From Hyphomicrobiales bacterium (GTDB taxonomy: Bacteria; Pseudomonadota; Alphaproteobacteria; Rhizobiales; Rhizobiaceae): a stretch of DNA of 64,000 nt. The translations under genes were made by a program, and so were the position numbers. This document shows, piece after piece, positions 9,739-19,023 of this stretch. The notes beneath the pieces were generated by a model that ran no database searches, was not told the DNA's origin, and saw only the letters and a program-made list of their open reading frames with translations. Each line of letters opens with the position of its first letter. Positions within the stretch are counted from its first letter, which is position 1. The stretch covers positions 62,001-126,000 of the forward strand of contig UCII01000006.1 of NCBI GenBank assembly GCA_900472485.1, written 5' to 3'.

Positions 9739-9744
9739 GCCGCC
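9727..9744. terminator. possible hairpin at the ureG/RND junction
   Basis: GGCGGC and GCCGCC flank the ureG stop codon and form a six-pair stem. No strong T run follows, so termination in the convergent junction is only possible. Confidence 0.3.
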
Positions 9745-9777
9745 CCGTCCTTATTTCCCATATCCGCTGAGACTGTT

Positions 9778-12700
9778 TTATTCTGCCGCGAAGGGTGGCA
9801 GCTTTAGCACGTTCGTGCCCACGGACCTGCTTCTGCCATCCTTGTTCTCGATGGCTTCAAGCCGCTCTTCCAGGGTGGTCAGCGACTGACGGTTTTCATT
9901 GACGGCCGCCGCCAGGCCTTCCTTGGTCACCACCTCGTCATCCGCATCCTTGCTGCCGGCAAGCCTGCCGAAGAGGTAGCCAAGCAGGCGCGACAGGTCG
10001 TCCATGATCAGGAAGAAGGACGGCACGACCACAAGGCTGAGCACCGTGGAGACGATGATGCCGCCGATCACGGCGATTGCCATCGGTGCGCGGAAGGAGC
10101 CGCCTTCGCCGACGCCGAGGGCGGATGGCAACATGCCGGCCGACATGGCGATCGAGGTCATGATGATCGGACGGGCACGCTTGCGGCCGGCCTCCACGAC
10201 CGCTTCCAGCCGCGGCATGCCCTGGTGCATCATTTCGATGGCGAAATCGACGAGCAGGATGGCGTTCTTCGTCACGATACCCATCAGCATTAGAATGCCG
10301 ATCATGACGGGCATGGACAGCGCATTGCCGGTCATGATCAAGGCCAGCGCCACGCCGCCGATCGCCAATGGGAGCGAGAGCAGGATTGTGAAGGGCTGGA
10401 TTACATCCTTGAACAGCAGGATGAGCACGGTCAGAACAAGCATGAGGCCGAGCAGCATGGCATTGCCGAAGCTCTGCTGCATCTCCTTCTGAACCTTGGT
10501 ATCGCCGCTTTCGGCCAGATGCACGGTTGCCGGGATCTTGGCGTTGTTGACGATATTGAGGAAGTGTTCGGATGCCGTATCCAGCGCCACGCCCTGCGGC
10601 AGGTCGGCACCGATCGCGACGACGCGGAAACGGTTGTTGCGCTTGATGGAGGAGAGGCCCTCCGAATAGTCGATGTCTGCCACACTCGACAGCGGCACGG
10701 TGGTGCCGGCGGATGCCTGTCCGGTGGTGCCCATGGACGTTTTGATGCGCAACGCGCGGATTGCTGCCAGATCTCGGCGCATGCCGAGCGAGGCCTGAAC
10801 GCGGATCGGGATCTGGCGATCATCGAGCGAGATCTTCGCAAGTGAAGCGTCGATATCGCCAATGGTCGCCACGCGAATTGTATCCGAAATCATCTGTGGC
10901 GTGATGCCAAGGCGTGCCGCCTCGTCCTTGCGCGGGAAGATCTGCAGCTCGGGCCGCGGCAGCGCGCCGTCGGCGCTGACGTTGGCAAGCGCCGGATCGG
11001 CGCGCAGCTTGGCTTCCAGAATGCCGACTGCCTGATTGAGATCCTTTTCGTTGCGCGAGAGGAAGTTATAGGTCAGGTCGCGGTCACCACGATCGTTCAG
11101 CTTGGTGATGCGGACGTCGGGTATCGAGCGCAGCTTGGCAAAGACTTCCTTTTCGATGTCCCATTGTGGGCGCACGCGGCCATGGACGGCAACCTTCGGC
11201 AGATGGGGGCCGATGACCGGGATCGAGCCGAGAACGTCGTTCACGAGCTTCTTTGTCAGCGACTGGTCGAGCTTGCCGAGTGTCAGCGTCACGGTGGCGC
11301 GGCGCAGTTCCAGATCGCCCTTCGGCGAGGCACCGCCGAGCACGAAGACGCTTTCAACGCCATCGATACCCTTCACGCGCCGATAGATCTCGTTGGTCGC
11401 CTGTTCCGTATCATCGAGCCGGGCGTTCGGCGGCAGTTCCGCCGACAGAACGATGCGCGAGGAGTCTTCCGGCGGGATGAAGCTGCCGGGGACGAACATG
11501 ATGAGAGCGAAGACCGAGGCGATCGAGAAGGCGAAGGCGGCAAGCAGCGTCGGATAACGCGTGTACCACTTCTTCGTCGTCAGCCGCACCAGCCAGCTAT
11601 AGCCGCGCATGAAGCGGCCGTCATTGTCATGATGGTCATCGACGCCATCTTCGGCGCGCATCAGATAGGCGGCCATCATCGGCGTGATCAGACGCGCTAC
11701 CAGCAGCGAGAAGAACACCGAGAAGGCGACCGTCAGACCGAACTGTATGAAATACTGGCCCGGAATGCCCGGCATGAAGGAGACGGGCACAAAGACTGCG
11801 ATGATGGTGAAGGTCGTCGCGATAACGGCCAGACCGATTTCGTCTGCAGCGTCGATGGCGGCGCGATAGGGCGTCTTGCCCATCTTGATGTGGCGGGCGA
11901 TGTTCTCGATTTCGACGATGGCATCATCGACGAGAATACCGGTCGCCAGCGTCAGCGCCAGGAAGCTGACGAGGTTCAGCGAGAAGCCGATCTGGTTCAT
12001 GATCCAGAATGTCGGGATCGCGGAGAGCGGCAAGGCGACTGCCGATATCAGCGTCGCGCGCCAGTTCCGCAGGAACAGGAAGACGACGATGACGGCCAGT
12101 ATGGCGCCTTCGATCAGCGTGTGCATCGCCGATTCGTAGTTGCCATAGGTGTAGTAGACGGAATCGTCGATCATCTCGATCGACACGTTCGGGTTTTCGG
12201 CACGCACCTTGTCGAGCGTGTCGGTAACAGTTTGGGCGACGCTCACCTCGCTGGCACCCTTGGCGCGGAATACGCCGAAGGTGACCACGGGAGCACTGTT
12301 GAACCGCGAAAAGGACTTCGGTTCCTGATAGGTATCCTTGATGGCGCCAAGGTCCGAGAGCTTGACGAAACGGCCGTTGGTGAGCGCGATCGTCGTATCG
12401 GCGAGCTGGGCGACATTGCGGGCATCACCGAGCACGCGGATCGCCTGCTCGCTGCCTGCAACTTGGCCGCGGCCGGAGCCGAGGTCAATATTGGTGCTGC
12501 GAAGCTGCTGACTCACCGAAAGCGCTGTTATGCCATAGGCGTTCAGCTTGTTGGGATCGAGCTCGATGCGCACTTCACGGTCGGCGCCGCCGTAGCGGTC
12601 GACGCGGCCGATGCCCGCCTTGCCCTGCAGCGCGCGCTTGACCGTGTCGTCCACGTACCAGGACAGTTCTTCGAGCGTCATGTTCGGCGAGGACACGGCG

Positions 12701-13122
12701 AAGCTCTGGATCGCTTGGCCGACGACATCGACCTTGGAGACGATCGGCTCATCGATGGTCGATGGCAGGTTGCCGCGGATGCGGTCGATAGCGTCCTTGG
12801 TGTCCTGAACGGCCTGCTCTGTCGGCACCTCCAATCGGAAGACGACGACGGTCTGCGATTGGCCGTCGGTGATCGTCGATTGTATCTCGTCGATGCCGTT
12901 GATGCTGGCAACGGCATCTTCGATCTCCTTCGTCACCTGCATTTCGAGCTCGGCCGGAGAGGCGCCGCTCTGCGTCACGGTGACATTGACGATCGGCACG
13001 TCAATATTCGGGAAGCGGGTGATGGGCAGATTGAAGAAGGCGTGCGCGCCAACCACCATCAGCAGGAAGAAGCCGAGGAGCGGGGCGACCGGATTTCGGA
13101 TGGACCAGGCGGAGAAGTTCAT
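9778..13122 (-). CDS. RND efflux transporter, inner-membrane permease
   Basis: The 1114-residue product is a hydrophobe/amphiphile efflux (HAE1-like) RND pump that exports drugs, dyes or lipophilic compounds by proton antiport. It opens with a TM helix (PLLGFFLLMVVGAHAFF) and a first periplasmic porter domain. The TM4 proton-relay aspartates are in GILVDDAIVEIENI, and the second half repeats the pattern (GIVTKNAILLVDFAIE). A C-terminal tail of about 60 residues is predicted to be soluble. It is 14 bases downstream of the adaptor gene, with which it must form an operon. No TolC-type outer-membrane gene is nearby. The natural substrate is unknown. Confidence 0.93.
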   Translation of the reverse strand: MNFSAWSIRNPVAPLLGFFLLMVVGAHAFFNLPITRFPNIDVPIVNVTVTQSGASPAELEMQVTKEIEDAVASINGIDEIQSTITDGQSQTVVVFRLEVPTEQAVQDTKDAIDRIRGNLPSTIDEPIVSKVDVVGQAIQSFAVSSPNMTLEELSWYVDDTVKRALQGKAGIGRVDRYGGADREVRIELDPNKLNAYGITALSVSQQLRSTNIDLGSGRGQVAGSEQAIRVLGDARNVAQLADTTIALTNGRFVKLSDLGAIKDTYQEPKSFSRFNSAPVVTFGVFRAKGASEVSVAQTVTDTLDKVRAENPNVSIEMIDDSVYYTYGNYESAMHTLIEGAILAVIVVFLFLRNWRATLISAVALPLSAIPTFWIMNQIGFSLNLVSFLALTLATGILVDDAIVEIENIARHIKMGKTPYRAAIDAADEIGLAVIATTFTIIAVFVPVSFMPGIPGQYFIQFGLTVAFSVFFSLLVARLITPMMAAYLMRAEDGVDDHHDNDGRFMRGYSWLVRLTTKKWYTRYPTLLAAFAFSIASVFALIMFVPGSFIPPEDSSRIVLSAELPPNARLDDTEQATNEIYRRVKGIDGVESVFVLGGASPKGDLELRRATVTLTLGKLDQSLTKKLVNDVLGSIPVIGPHLPKVAVHGRVRPQWDIEKEVFAKLRSIPDVRITKLNDRGDRDLTYNFLSRNEKDLNQAVGILEAKLRADPALANVSADGALPRPELQIFPRKDEAARLGITPQMISDTIRVATIGDIDASLAKISLDDRQIPIRVQASLGMRRDLAAIRALRIKTSMGTTGQASAGTTVPLSSVADIDYSEGLSSIKRNNRFRVVAIGADLPQGVALDTASEHFLNIVNNAKIPATVHLAESGDTKVQKEMQQSFGNAMLLGLMLVLTVLILLFKDVIQPFTILLSLPLAIGGVALALIMTGNALSMPVMIGILMLMGIVTKNAILLVDFAIEMMHQGMPRLEAVVEAGRKRARPIIMTSIAMSAGMLPSALGVGEGGSFRAPMAIAVIGGIIVSTVLSLVVVPSFFLIMDDLSRLLGYLFGRLAGSKDADDEVVTKEGLAAAVNENRQSLTTLEERLEAIENKDGRSRSVGTNVLKLPPFAAE

Positions 13123-13136
13123 CTTGTCGTTCTCGC

Positions 13137-14327
13137 TCAGTTGGAGGCTTGCGACGTATCGCGAACCGGCGTGATGTGGTCGCCGTCGCGAACATAGGCG
13201 CCGGCCTTGGCGACGACATCATCACCGGCTTTCAGGCCCTTGACGATCTCGACATAGCCTGCATCCTGGATACCTGTTTCGACGCTCACGAACTTGACCA
13301 CGCCGTTTTCGACCTTGCGGGCGGAAGAACCGTTTTCCTCGCTGTTGACTGCCGTCAGCGGCAGCGCGACGCCATCCTCCTGGCGAATGATGATCTCGGC
13401 GCTGCCATACATGCCGGCACGAGCCTTCTCGCCATCGTCGATCGTGATATGCACCGCGCCGAGGCGGGTGACGGCATCGACGATCGGGGCAACGAGACGG
13501 ACAGTTCCGGCGAGTTTCTCGCGGCGGCCGGAAAGCGCGATCAAGGCTTTCTGTCCGTTCGTGATCTTGGTGATATCGCTCTCGGACACATCGACCACCA
13601 GTTCGAGCTGGCTGTCGCGGATGATGGTGAAAAGCGGATCGCCATTGCCGTTGGCGATGGCGCCGACGCGGGCATTGCGCGAGGCGACAGTGCCGGCGAC
13701 CGGGGTCTTGATGCCAGTTCTGGCAAGCTTGAGGTCGGTATCGGCGAGCTGGCTGTCTGTAACCTTTAGATCGGCCTCCGCAACGGCGATCGCCTGCTCG
13801 GCGGAAACGACGCGCGCCTTGTTGGCGGCCGCGGCGGCATTCGCCTGCTCCACCGAGGAGGTAGACATCGTGCCCTTGGCGCCCATCGTGACGGCGCGAA
13901 CACGCTGCAATTCGGCCTCTTCGGCATTGGCGCGGGCTTCCGTGAGCTGTGCGTGCAATTGCGCAAGGCTTGCCTCGCCCTTGGCCCGCGTCGCCTGCAT
14001 CTGGCTCTTCTGCAGAACCAGAGCATCATCGTTCAGCGTGGCAAGAGTGCTGTTCGCCGTCACCTTGTCACCGACATCTGCATTGAGCGAGCGGATCGAG
14101 AGGCCGTCCACCTGCGGCTGGATGTAGACCTCCTCGACGGCCTTCACCGTGCCGGTCGCGACGACCTTGTCGGTCAGGTGGCGCATCGTGGCGGTGGTGA
14201 TGACGATTGCGGGCAGGTTCTGTTTCGGCGCGGTAACCGGTGGCTCTTCTGCCAGGGCGGCCGGTGCGGCCAGCAGGGAAAGCAGGATGGCAGTCGTGCT
14301 CAGAAGTCTAAACGGCGTGAGGGCCAT
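13137..14327 (-). CDS. RND efflux periplasmic adaptor (membrane fusion protein)
   Basis: The 396-residue product is the periplasmic partner of the RND pump just downstream. It has a signal peptide (core LLSTTAILLSLLAAPAALA), a lipoyl-like half motif (VDGLSIRSLNADVGDKVTA), a long alanine-rich coiled coil at about residues 90-170, and the second half motif (GIKTPVAGTVASRNARVG). The frame is open 23 codons further upstream to 14396, but ATG at 14327 places the signal peptide at the N-terminus and is preferred. The protein links the inner pump to an outer-membrane channel. Confidence 0.9.
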   Translation of the reverse strand: MALTPFRLLSTTAILLSLLAAPAALAEEPPVTAPKQNLPAIVITTATMRHLTDKVVATGTVKAVEEVYIQPQVDGLSIRSLNADVGDKVTANSTLATLNDDALVLQKSQMQATRAKGEASLAQLHAQLTEARANAEEAELQRVRAVTMGAKGTMSTSSVEQANAAAAANKARVVSAEQAIAVAEADLKVTDSQLADTDLKLARTGIKTPVAGTVASRNARVGAIANGNGDPLFTIIRDSQLELVVDVSESDITKITNGQKALIALSGRREKLAGTVRLVAPIVDAVTRLGAVHITIDDGEKARAGMYGSAEIIIRQEDGVALPLTAVNSEENGSSARKVENGVVKFVSVETGIQDAGYVEIVKGLKAGDDVVAKAGAYVRDGDHITPVRDTSQASN

Positions 14328-14661
14328 GCGTCCAGTTCCAGTTCGGCATTGGTCAAAGGGATTTCGCTGTTTTCCGTCGCGAACACGGGGAATCACTGCA
14401 TGCGAGCCGGCTTCCCCCGGCGGATCAATATCCGTCTGTCATGCCTTGCAGATCCTCATCCTAAAATTGCCCTAGTAGATGGGAGCGGTTTTCAATTCTC
14501 GCAAGATCACGAGAAAATGATTTCGCGGGCACTTCTATCGTTTACAACCATGCGAAGCAATCACGGCATTGTGATGTCAGCATTCGAATAATTGATAGCC
14601 GAGGGCTTTTCAGGCAATTGCTGCGAGAAAGCCAGCCTTTTGTTGCCGCTGTTACAAAATG
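14328..14661. other. promoter region of the RND operon
   Basis: No gene is seen in this stretch. It must hold the promoter of the adaptor-pump operon. One inverted repeat, TTCTCG-N8-CGAGAA at 14496-14515, could be an operator; no regulator gene is adjacent. Confidence 0.4.
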
Positions 14662-14693
14662 AAAAAAACGCGCGAGGCCAGAAACCTCGCGCG
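14662..14693 (-). terminator. Rho-independent terminator of the ABC operon
   Basis: Read on the minus strand, CGCGCGAGG and CCTCGCGCG form a nine-pair stem with a seven-base loop, followed by a run of seven Ts. It lies 26 bases after the stop of the binding-protein gene. Confidence 0.85.
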
Positions 14694-14718
14694 TTCGATG
14701 GTTCGAGACGATCCAATA

Positions 14719-15687
14719 CTATTTCAAAGCAGCGTCCGTGATCTCATGCGTATAGGCGCCGGTCGGCTTCTTGTTGATGATCTTCTGATCGAGCAGGGCT
14801 TCGACCGTACGATCATAGGTCTTCATGTCGAGCTTGCCGTTGCCGATCAGCTTGGCGACTTCACCCGCCATGCGCTTCTGATGGTTTTCATCCTGGCCGC
14901 CATTGTCCATGACGATTTCCGCGGCCTCATCTGGATGCTCGACGGCATATTTCCAGCCCTTCAGCGAAGCGCGGACGAATTTCACCATGTCGGCCTTGAA
15001 CTTCGCATCCTTCAGCTTGTCTTCCTTGACATAGAGGCCGTCTTCCAGAAGGTCGTTGCCGAGCTTCGTATAATTGAAGACGGTCAGGTCTTCGGCCTTG
15101 AAGCCGGCATCGATCGCCTGCCAGTATTCGTTATAGGTCATGACGGAGATGCAATCGGCCTGCTTCTGCACGAGGGGCTGCACGTCGAAGCTCTGCTTCA
15201 GCACGTTGACGCCATCCTTGCCGCCGTCGGTCTTGAGGCCGAGCTTGTGCATCCAGGCAAAGAAGGGATATTCGTTGCCGTAGAACCAGACGCCGAGGGT
15301 GTGCCCCTTGAAATCCTTTTCCGTCTTGACCGGACCGTCCTTCGGGCAGATCAGCTCCAGACCGGATTTTTCGAAGGGCTGGGCAATATTGATGAGCGGC
15401 ACGCCCTTTTCGCGGGCGACCAGCGCTCCACCCATCCAATCGACGATCACATCGGCGCCGCCGCCGGCGATGACCTGCTCCGGAGCAATATCAGGCCCGC
15501 CCGCCTTGATATCGACATCGAGGCCTTCTTCCTTGTAGAAGCCCTTGTCCTTGGCGACGAAATAGCCGCCGAACTGAGCCTGGGCCACCCATTTCAGCTG
15601 CAGGGTCAACTTATCCGCCGCCATCGCGCCCTGGGTAGCGGCAAGCGTCATGGCACTTGCCATCAATGCAAACATTATTTTTTTCAT
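14719..15687 (-). CDS. ABC transporter substrate-binding protein (NMT1/ThiY-like)
   Basis: The 322-residue periplasmic protein has a signal peptide (KKIMFALMASAMTLAAT, cleaved near AMA-AD) and the NMT1/ThiY-like pattern: LTLQLKWVAQAQFGGYFVAKDKGFYKEEGLDV, followed by GGADVIVDWMGGALVAREKG. Family members bind thiamine pyrimidine precursors, riboflavin, taurine-like or other N-containing molecules. It is the last gene of a five-gene ABC operon next to the pyrimidine degradation genes, so a pyrimidine or hydantoin ligand is a reasonable inference. An upstream in-frame start at 15759 is less likely because GAGGGAAAGG precedes ATG 15687. Confidence 0.88.
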   Translation of the reverse strand: MKKIMFALMASAMTLAATQGAMAADKLTLQLKWVAQAQFGGYFVAKDKGFYKEEGLDVDIKAGGPDIAPEQVIAGGGADVIVDWMGGALVAREKGVPLINIAQPFEKSGLELICPKDGPVKTEKDFKGHTLGVWFYGNEYPFFAWMHKLGLKTDGGKDGVNVLKQSFDVQPLVQKQADCISVMTYNEYWQAIDAGFKAEDLTVFNYTKLGNDLLEDGLYVKEDKLKDAKFKADMVKFVRASLKGWKYAVEHPDEAAEIVMDNGGQDENHQKRMAGEVAKLIGNGKLDMKTYDRTVEALLDQKIINKKPTGAYTHEITDAALK

Positions 15688-15742
15688 GTCTTCACCCTTT
15701 CCCTCTGAAGTTATGCCTTGATCCCTTGAAAGAGATCCTGGA

Positions 15743-16876
15743 TTACGTCTGCCCACCACGGATAGACGGATGCCAGAACGTCACCATTCGTTCGATGATG
15801 GCGACGATACCGTAAAAGACGGAGCCGGCGATCGCGGCAACCGCGATCTCGGCCCAGACCATATCGAGGTTCAACCGGCCATTTTCGGTTGAAATACGAA
15901 AACCCATGCCCGACATGGGCGTACCGAAGAACTCCGCCACGATGGCACCAATCATCGCCAGGGTCGAGTTGATCTTCAGCGCATTGAAAATAAACGGGGC
16001 GGCGGCCGGCAGCCGCAGCTTGAAGAGCGTCTGCCAGTAGCTCGATGCATAGGTGCGCATCAGGTCGCGCTCCATATTGCCGGCGGCGGCAAGGCCCGTC
16101 ACCGTGTTCACCAGCATCGGGAAGAAGGTCATGATGACGACGACGGCTGCTTTCGATTGCCAGTCGAAGCCGAACCACATGACCATGATCGGCGCGACGC
16201 CAATGATCGGCAAGGCCGAAACGAAATTGCCGATGGGCAGCAGACCGCGGCGCAGGAACGCGAAGCGGTCCGCGAGAATGGCGACGATGAAGCCGCTGGC
16301 GCAGCCGATGATGTAGCCGATCAGGACAGCGGTGAGGATCGTCTGGCGGACATCGATCCACAATGTCGGAATCGAATTGGCGATCTTGGTACCAATGGCA
16401 CTCGGCGGCGGCAGCAGAACCAGGGAAACGCCGGCGCCGCGGGTGACGGCTTCCCAGATGATCAATATCCATATGCCGAAGATCGCCGGGATCAGCAGCC
16501 GCAGCGTATAGTTGCCGGCGGTCGAATGCGAACGCATCGACGACAGGACGGAAACGCAGCGCCACGCCAGCAGCCATGAAGCGGCAATCAGAATGAAGAA
16601 GGATAGCTGTGCTTTGCCCTCATTGCCGGAAATTCCCGCGAGCAGCAGCCATGCCGCCGCATGCGCGCCGAAGAAGAGGGTCGCCGCGCTCAGGTCCGCA
16701 GATAGGCGCATAAAGGAAAGGGCGGCCGCTGCGGCAATCAGAATGAAGATGACGAAGGTTGTTCCGCTGCTGACGGGTGGCGCGGCATCCGCTGCAAGCA
16801 GCGGCAATGCGGGGATGGCGGCAAGACAGAGAAGAAGTGCAAGAATGCCCTGCCAGGAGAAATGGAAGGATCTCAT
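15743..16876 (-). CDS. ABC transporter permease with N-terminal membrane extension
   Basis: The 377-residue permease carries a BinPDT_transp_1 domain in its C-terminal 260 residues, with an EAA-like loop (MERDLMRTYASSYWQTLFKLRLPAAAPFIFNALK). The first ~120 residues add about three further hydrophobic helices not seen in ordinary SsuC/TauC-like permeases of about 260 residues. Its ATG overlaps the stop of the upstream permease (ATGA at 16873-16876), so both are translationally coupled and probably form a heterodimeric channel. The binding-protein gene follows after 55 bases. Confidence 0.87.
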   Translation of the reverse strand: MRSFHFSWQGILALLLCLAAIPALPLLAADAAPPVSSGTTFVIFILIAAAAALSFMRLSADLSAATLFFGAHAAAWLLLAGISGNEGKAQLSFFILIAASWLLAWRCVSVLSSMRSHSTAGNYTLRLLIPAIFGIWILIIWEAVTRGAGVSLVLLPPPSAIGTKIANSIPTLWIDVRQTILTAVLIGYIIGCASGFIVAILADRFAFLRRGLLPIGNFVSALPIIGVAPIMVMWFGFDWQSKAAVVVIMTFFPMLVNTVTGLAAAGNMERDLMRTYASSYWQTLFKLRLPAAAPFIFNALKINSTLAMIGAIVAEFFGTPMSGMGFRISTENGRLNLDMVWAEIAVAAIAGSVFYGIVAIIERMVTFWHPSIRGGQT

Positions 16877-17760
16877 GCCGTTCTGCCTCCCATCGAACGG
16901 TCGACGATGCGAGCGGCGATGCTGACGATACCGACGAGAACGGCCGCGAGCACAGAGCCGGCGACCAAGGCGGCCCATATGTCGATCGTCTGGCTGTAAT
17001 AGGAGCCTGCCAGAAGCTTCGCGCCGATGCCGGCGACCGCGCCCGTCGGCAGCTCGCCGACGATCGTCCCGACCAGACTTGCGGCGATGGCGACCTTCAT
17101 CGAGGTGAAGAGGAAGGGGATCGAAGCCGGCACGCGCAGTTTCCAGAAGGTCTGCCAGCTGCTGGCGTTATAGGTGCGCATCAGGTCGAGATGCATGATC
17201 TCCGGCGAGCGCAGGCCCTTCGTCATGCCGACGGTGACGGGGAAGAACGACAGATAGGTGGAAATCAGCGCCTTGGGGATCAGCCCGTCTATGCCAAGCG
17301 CACTGAAGACGACGATGATCGTCGGCGCGATGGCGAGGATCGGAATCGTCTGCGACGCGATGATCCAGGGCATCAGACTGCGGTCGAGCGCCACGAGATG
17401 AACGATGCCGACTGCAAAGAGGACGCCGAGAATCGTTCCGAAGGCAAAACCGACCGCCGTCGGCGCCAGCGTCACCCACGCATTATAGACGAGGCTGCGA
17501 TTGCTGGTGGGTACTCGCAGGAAGGTGTTTTCGAAGACATTCTGCGCAACCTGATGCGGAGCCGGCAGGGTCGGCTTCGGCTGCGTCAGCGTCTTGCCGA
17601 TGAATTCCAACGTCGTCGGGTTGACATTGCCGCGCCGGTCGAGATCGCGCTGGAATGGTGCGTTGAGGATAATAGCGAAGAGGTACCAGAGCACGATGAT
17701 CGCCAGGACGATCGCCGTGACCGGCAGGAATTTGTGCCTGAAGAACTGTTCCTTTTCCAT
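16873..17760 (-). CDS. ABC transporter permease
   Basis: The 295-residue inner-membrane protein has an N-terminal TM helix (FLPVTAIVLAIIVLWYLFAIIL), a short periplasmic loop and the standard permease core with EAA-like loop PEIMHLDLMRTYNASSWQTFWKLRVPASIPF. Two ATGs are close together; 17760 is preferred because GGAAGG lies seven bases ahead, whereas 17766 overlaps the EamA-like stop (TGA at 17763-17765). It pairs with the next permease in the importer. Confidence 0.88.
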   Translation of the reverse strand: MEKEQFFRHKFLPVTAIVLAIIVLWYLFAIILNAPFQRDLDRRGNVNPTTLEFIGKTLTQPKPTLPAPHQVAQNVFENTFLRVPTSNRSLVYNAWVTLAPTAVGFAFGTILGVLFAVGIVHLVALDRSLMPWIIASQTIPILAIAPTIIVVFSALGIDGLIPKALISTYLSFFPVTVGMTKGLRSPEIMHLDLMRTYNASSWQTFWKLRVPASIPFLFTSMKVAIAASLVGTIVGELPTGAVAGIGAKLLAGSYYSQTIDIWAALVAGSVLAAVLVGIVSIAARIVDRSMGGRTA

Positions 17761-17762
17761 GC

Positions 17763-18098
17763 TCATGCCCTTCCTTGCGCGGGAAGCAGCATGAGGATCA
17801 TGGCGATGATGCCGAGACCCACGCCGGCAAGCTGCTGCAGGCTCAGCCGTTCGCCAAACACAATGAAGGCGATGACATTGACGACGACGAGCTGCGCGAT
17901 CGAAGAGGCAGAGATCGCCAGGCCAAGCCCACCTTCGCGCATCAGCCGCACCATCATCAGATTGCCGACGCAATAGAGCGCGAGCGACAGGACCAGCACC
18001 AACATGTTGTTGTTGGCGATATAGGCGCGCGAGGCGGTTGCACCGCTGATGAAGATCGCCATCGCGCCGAAAAGCCAGAGGAGGAATTGCGGGTTCAT
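17763..18098 (-). CDS. four-helix EamA/SMR-like membrane protein
   Basis: The 111-residue product has four hydrophobic helices and the EamA/DMT-like C-terminal block (FIVFGERLSLQQLAGVGLGIIAMILMLLP). It is half the size of a normal ten-helix EamA carrier and similar in length to SMR proteins. It sits between the ABC ATPase and the first permease, with nine bases before it and an overlap after it. It may be an extra transport component or a separate small efflux protein; its role is unknown. Confidence 0.7.
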   Translation of the reverse strand: MNPQFLLWLFGAMAIFISGATASRAYIANNNMLVLVLSLALYCVGNLMMVRLMREGGLGLAISASSIAQLVVVNVIAFIVFGERLSLQQLAGVGLGIIAMILMLLPAQGRA

Positions 18099-18107
18099 GG
18101 CTTAATC

Positions 18108-18899
18108 CTATTCCTCGTAGCTGTGTCCGGCCCGCAAGCCTTCCCGGACGCGGTGGGCGATTTCGAGAAATTCCGGTGTTTCGCGAATGCCGAGCGGTCG
18201 CTCCGCCGGAAGCGTCGATTCGATGACATCGGTGACGCGGCCCGGTCGCGGCGACATCACCACGATCTTGGTGGAGAGGTAGACCGCTTCCGGTATGGAG
18301 TGGGTGACGAAACAGATGGTCTTGTTCGTCTGTTTCCACAGCTTCAGAAGCTGTTCGTTCAGGTGGTCGCGGACGATTTCGTCAAGCGCGCCGAAGGGCT
18401 CGTCCATCAGCAGCAGATCGGCATCGAAGGCAAGCGCACGGGCGATCGAGGCACGCTGCTGCATGCCGCCGGAAAGCTGCCAGGGAAATTTATGTTCGAA
18501 GCCGTTAAGATTGACGAGTTCCAGCGTCCGGGCGATGCGCTTGGCCTGCTCTTGCTTGTCATAACCCATGATCTCGAGCGGCAGGGCGATGTTCTTCTCG
18601 ATCGTGCGCCAGGGATAGAGGGCTGCGGCCTGAAAGACGTAGCCGTAGGCACGAGCCTTGCGGGCATCTTCCGGCGACATGCCATTGACGCTGATATCGC
18701 CCGATGTCTTGCGCTCGAGATCGGCGATGACGCGCAGGAACGTGGTCTTGCCGCAGCCGGAAGGGCCGATGAAGGAGACGAAATCGCCCTTGCGAACATC
18801 GAGATCGACATTGCTCAGCGCATGCACCGGCCCGTCGTTCGTATTGTAGGTGAGACAGAGATTCCGCGCGGAGACGACGGAGGAAGCGGATGACGTCAT
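18108..18899 (-). CDS. ABC transporter ATP-binding protein (SsuB/TauB/ThiZ-like)
   Basis: The 263-residue ATPase drives the importer encoded downstream. Walker A is GPSGCGKTT, the signature is LSGGMQQRASIARAL, Walker B is LLLMDEPFGALDE, and the switch His is in FVTHSIPEA. The C-terminal VMSPRPGRV block is typical of nitrate/taurine/thiamine-precursor type ATPases. GTG at 18905 and ATG at 18899 are both possible starts. It is the first gene of the operon ATPase - EamA-like - permease - permease - binding protein. Confidence 0.9.
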   Translation of the reverse strand: MTSSASSVVSARNLCLTYNTNDGPVHALSNVDLDVRKGDFVSFIGPSGCGKTTFLRVIADLERKTSGDISVNGMSPEDARKARAYGYVFQAAALYPWRTIEKNIALPLEIMGYDKQEQAKRIARTLELVNLNGFEHKFPWQLSGGMQQRASIARALAFDADLLLMDEPFGALDEIVRDHLNEQLLKLWKQTNKTICFVTHSIPEAVYLSTKIVVMSPRPGRVTDVIESTLPAERPLGIRETPEFLEIAHRVREGLRAGHSYEE

Positions 18900-19023
18900 T
18901 AACACCTACCAGTCCTGTTTTCGCCGCATGGTTGGGGCGGATTGCGTGTTATCCTGTTTGGCATTGCCGCAGTCCGGAAAGGCGAGGGCGCCTTGTGGCT
19001 GCTGGACCGAGGGGAGCAATGCC

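Noticed and set aside
11164..13197. 677-codon open frame on the plus strand
   Set aside because: It is antisense to the RND pump gene, whose product is clearly recognised. The translation is compositionally odd (very rich in R, D, G, H) and shows no family features.
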